The notes under the pieces: generated by a model
Told to the model about the DNA's origin: nothing
The model's input: only the letters and a program-made list of their open reading frames with translations
Databases searched by the model: none
Shown here: in pieces, positions 5,789 through 8,119 of the stretch
How the letters are laid out: each line of letters opens with the position of its first letter
Numbering within the stretch: position 1 is the first letter of the stretch
Source of the DNA: JARRJY01 sp037388705
GTDB taxonomy: Bacteria; Pseudomonadota; Gammaproteobacteria; UBA6429; Thiohalophilaceae
Assembly: GCA_037388705.1 (NCBI GenBank)
Contig: JARRJY010000105.1
Span: 1 to 8,119, forward strand
Direction of reading: 5' to 3'
Length of the DNA: 8,119 nt
Position numbers and translations under genes: made by a program

Positions 5789-6619
5789 ATGACTGAAGAA
5801 ATACAAAACAATCACCAGCCGCAGCAGCAGGAAATGCCTTTTGCGGTGGTGCAGGGCACACCGATATCGGAAGTGCCTAAAGATTTGTACATTCCACCTG
5901 ATGCGCTGGAAGTGTTTCTTGCAGAGTCCTTCGAAGGTCCACTCGACTTGTTGCTGTACCTCATCAAGCGCCAGAATTTAAATATTCTCGATATCCCCAT
6001 TGCAGATATTACTGCCCAGTACATGGAGTATGTCGAGATGATGACTGAATTACGCCTCGAGTTGGCTGCCGAGTACCTGGTGATGGCCGCTATGCTGGCG
6101 GAGATCAAATCGCGCATGTTGTTACCACGTCCTGTCGAAGAGGATATGGATGAAGAAGATCCACGTGCCGAACTGGTACGTCGCTTGCAGGAATACGAAC
6201 GCTTCAAGCAGGCAGCTGAAGATGTCGATAACCTGCCACGTGTTGGACGTGATGTTTTCCCGGCAGAAGTACAACGTCCCGATTTAAAAATTGTTCGTGA
6301 GCCACCCAGCGTGGAAATGAAAGATATTATGATGGCTTTTGCTGATGTGTTAAAACGTGCATCAATGTATGAGCACCATCATATACAGATGGAGCCGTTA
6401 TCTGTTCGTGAGCGTATGTCACGAATACTAAGCAAAGTGAAAGCAGATCACTTTACTGACTTTAGCGAGTTGTTTACGGTAGAAGAAGGACGCAGTGGCG
6501 TGGTAGTCAGCCTGCTGGCTATCTTGGAATTAATAAAACAGTCCCTGATTGAACTGGTACAAACTGAAGCGTATGGACCAATTCATGTGAAAGCAGTTGA
6601 ATCTGCGAAAAGTGAATAA
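5789..6619 (+). CDS. scpA: Segregation and condensation protein ScpA
   Basis: ScpA is the kleisin subunit of the bacterial SMC-ScpAB condensin; it bridges the SMC heads and binds ScpB, helping compact and segregate the chromosome. The 276-residue protein begins with a polar, Gln-rich extension (about 1-40). The diagnostic FEGPLDLLLYLIKRQNLNI stretch follows at 48-66, then IPIADITAQYMEY (69-81) and a helical EYLVMAAMLAEIKSRMLLP (95-113). An acidic linker (EEDMDEEDP) comes next, then LVRRLQEYERFKQAAE (129-144), and a C-terminal winged-helix region (about 205-265) that should contact the SMC head. The ATG at 5789 is 4 nt past the trpS 3' stop with only a weak Shine-Dalgarno, suggesting translational coupling to intact trpS. 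An internal Met16 is an alternative start. It precedes scpB by 25 nt. Confidence 0.96.
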   Translation: MTEEIQNNHQPQQQEMPFAVVQGTPISEVPKDLYIPPDALEVFLAESFEGPLDLLLYLIKRQNLNILDIPIADITAQYMEYVEMMTELRLELAAEYLVMAAMLAEIKSRMLLPRPVEEDMDEEDPRAELVRRLQEYERFKQAAEDVDNLPRVGRDVFPAEVQRPDLKIVREPPSVEMKDIMMAFADVLKRASMYEHHHIQMEPLSVRERMSRILSKVKADHFTDFSELFTVEEGRSGVVVSLLAILELIKQSLIELVQTEAYGPIHVKAVESAKSE

Positions 6620-6644
6620 AAAGTAAAAGAGTTTTGTCACGGTT

Positions 6645-7334
6645 ATGAATGAAGTTGAATTAAAACGAATTATTGAAGCAGTTTTGTTCTCATCGGATGA
6701 GCCACTGGACATTAAACGTCTGATGGAATTGTTTCCGGAAGACGGGCATCCTGGCCGTGATGCGATTAAAGCAGCTCTCGATTCGATCCAGTCTGATTGT
6801 GAAGACAAGAGCATTGAATTAAAAGAAGTGAAAAGCGGTTTTCGTTTCCAGGTGCGCCAGAAATATGCAGACTGGGTTACCAAGCTGTGGGAAGAAAAAC
6901 CGGCACGTTATTCACGTGCAGCCATGGAAACCATTGCGCTGATTGCTTATCGCCAACCTATCACCCGTGCAGAAATTGAAGAGGTACGTGGTGTTAGTGT
7001 AAGTACCCAGATCATCAGGACACTGATGGAGCGTGACTGGGTCAAAGTGGTTGGGCATCGTGATGTACCAGGCAAGCCCGCCCTGTATGCAACTACCAAA
7101 GCTTTTCTTGATTACTTCAATCTTAAAAGCCTGGAAGATTTACCCACCCTTGCCGAGATCAAGGATATTGATTCAATAAATGCTGAGCTTGACCTGTCCA
7201 TGCCAGACACCTCGGATGAACTGGTATCAGAAGAGGAACACGTTGAGCAAAATACTGAAAATAATTCGGATAGTGTATCGGCAGAACAGGAACCACAATT
7301 AGAAGAAACAGTGGCTGCCGAAGCACAGCATTAA
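6645..7334 (+). CDS. scpB: Segregation and condensation protein ScpB
   Basis: ScpB dimers bind ScpA in the SMC-ScpAB complex and act in chromosome segregation. The 229-residue protein has two winged-helix domains: the first at about 1-80 (LKRIIEAVLFSSDEPLDIKRL at its start), the second at about 90-155 (RYSRAAMETIALIAYRQPITRAEIEEVRGVSV, a strongly conserved ScpB block, then DVPGKPALYATTKAFLDYF at 140-158). LKSLEDLPTL at 160-169 is also typical. A low-complexity tail rich in Glu, Asp, Ser and Asn follows (about 176-229) and is probably disordered. The start at 6645 has only a weak purine run (AAAGAG, about 12 nt upstream), consistent with expression as part of an scpA-scpB unit. Identification is secure. 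Confidence 0.96.
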   Translation: MNEVELKRIIEAVLFSSDEPLDIKRLMELFPEDGHPGRDAIKAALDSIQSDCEDKSIELKEVKSGFRFQVRQKYADWVTKLWEEKPARYSRAAMETIALIAYRQPITRAEIEEVRGVSVSTQIIRTLMERDWVKVVGHRDVPGKPALYATTKAFLDYFNLKSLEDLPTLAEIKDIDSINAELDLSMPDTSDELVSEEEHVEQNTENNSDSVSAEQEPQLEETVAAEAQH

Positions 7335-7358
7335 TTAGTTTCTATCAAAAATTCCACG

Positions 7359-8119
7359 ATGAACGAACGCATCCAAAAAGTACTGGCTAATGCGGGCCTT
7401 GGCTCACGTCGCCAGTTAGAGGGCTGGATCAAGGAAGGCCGTATTCGTGTCAATGGACAGGTTGCCAAACTGGGTGACAAGATCAATGAGAACGATCGTA
7501 TTACCCTGGATGGTAAACCGGTTCGTCGTCATCAAAAACAGGTTACCCCTCGAATAATTGCCTATCACAAACCTGTGGGTGAAGTGTGTACTCGCAATGA
7601 TCCGGAAGGTCGTCCTACCATTTTTAAAAAATTACCTAAACCAGATATTGGCCGGTGGGTGGCGGTTGGCCGACTGGATATCAATACCTCAGGCCTGATC
7701 CTGTTAACCACTGATGGTGAACTGGCTAACCGGTTAATGCATCCCTCTTATTCTATACCGCGCGAATATTCTGTGCGGGTACTGGGTAAAGTCAGTGGCG
7801 AGCAACTGGAACAACTGGTTCATGGCGTGCAACTGGAAGATGGCCCGGCACGTTTTGAAGAAATCGTTGATGGCGGTGGTGAAGGGGCAAATCACTGGTT
7901 TTACGTGTTACTGGCTGAAGGACGTAACCGGGAAGTGCGTCGTTTATGGGAAGCCGTTGGCTTAACTGTAAGCCGCTTGATCCGGGTACGGTTTGGTCCT
8001 ATCTTTCTGGAACCAAGATTAAAAACCGGTTGGTGGGAAGAATTGACTGCTGACCAGGTAAAAGAGTTATACAAGCTGGTCAATTTACCTGTGCCGGCCA
8101 AACCAGGCTCCAGGAACAA
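7359..8119 (+). CDS. rluB: 23S rRNA pseudouridine synthase RluB (3' end cut by window)
   Basis: RluB converts a uridine in helix 89 of 23S rRNA (position 2605 in E. coli) to pseudouridine. The frame from ATG 7359 is open to the window end (253 codons plus two bases). An N-terminal S4 RNA-binding domain spans about 3-60 (RIQKVLANAGLGSRRQLEGWIKEGRIRVNG). The RsuA/RluB/E/F catalytic domain follows, with AYHKPVGEVCT (68-78) and the active-site motif GRLDINTSGLILLT (104-117). The catalytic Asp is D107 (codon 7677-7679). MHPSYSIPREYSVRV, EGRNREVRRLWEAVGLTVSRLIRVRFGP and a final LPVPAKPGSRN match RluB rather than RsuA or RluE. The catalytic domain is essentially complete; only a basic C-terminal tail, common in RluB, should be missing. 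No clear Shine-Dalgarno; it lies 24 nt after scpB, the usual scpB-rluB pairing. Confidence 0.95.
   Translation, partial: MNERIQKVLANAGLGSRRQLEGWIKEGRIRVNGQVAKLGDKINENDRITLDGKPVRRHQKQVTPRIIAYHKPVGEVCTRNDPEGRPTIFKKLPKPDIGRWVAVGRLDINTSGLILLTTDGELANRLMHPSYSIPREYSVRVLGKVSGEQLEQLVHGVQLEDGPARFEEIVDGGGEGANHWFYVLLAEGRNREVRRLWEAVGLTVSRLIRVRFGPIFLEPRLKTGWWEELTADQVKELYKLVNLPVPAKPGSRN

Noticed and set aside
5646..5861. Minus-strand open frame sharing peptide sequence with the trpS frame (TWRTSDNVCRATSRALS)
   Set aside because: The shared peptide is simply the result of the perfect inverted repeat; it is not a duplicated gene or domain.
5812..6207. 131-codon minus-strand open frame inside scpA
   Set aside because: It is Ser/Arg-rich shadow sequence antisense to a well-conserved gene, with no recognisable domain and no ribosome-binding context.

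Overview
The window looks like a chromosomal segment from a gammaproteobacterium of moderate GC content. The deduced proteins closely resemble the Enterobacteria-type YciI, YciB, RNase AM (YciV), YciO, LigA and RluB families. The order rnm-yciO-trpS-scpA-scpB-rluB is a familiar gammaproteobacterial housekeeping neighbourhood. I saw no tRNA, rRNA, insertion sequence, phage gene or CRISPR array, and I cannot name a genus.

Layout. On the left, the 3' half of ligA (NAD-dependent DNA ligase) runs on the + strand to 1100. It converges on a minus-strand group, yciB - yciI - ppiC-like (read from 2877 down to 1148). A 9-bp hairpin at 1102-1126 with A/T-rich flanks serves as a shared bidirectional terminator. 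A roughly 150-bp divergent region (2878-3025) separates yciB from a + strand run: rnm (RNase AM), yciO, trpS, scpA, scpB and rluB, the last cut by the window end. A TATAAT box at 4594-4599 and a TTG start with a good Shine-Dalgarno suggest trpS has its own promoter and probably leads a trpS-scpAB-rluB operon.

How the genes fit together. The + strand group mixes translation and RNA functions (RNase AM 5'-end rRNA maturation, YciO of the Sua5/YrdC superfamily, tryptophanyl-tRNA synthetase, 23S pseudouridine synthase RluB) with chromosome organisation (ScpA/ScpB, the non-SMC subunits of bacterial condensin). The minus group is envelope-related: YciB is an inner-membrane protein and the parvulin is exported.

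The one striking anomaly is in trpS. After about codon 229 the gene runs into a 74-bp segment (5392-5465) that is a perfect reverse complement of its own 3' coding region (5693-5766). The genuine C-terminal part then resumes at 5467 in a different frame. The intervening part of the family, including the KMSKS catalytic loop, is missing. As written, this trpS cannot encode a working enzyme. Because tryptophanyl-tRNA synthetase is essential, either another copy exists or this is an assembly or amplification chimera; a fold-back template-switch mutation is the biological alternative. I found no convincing undescribed biological system elsewhere in the window.
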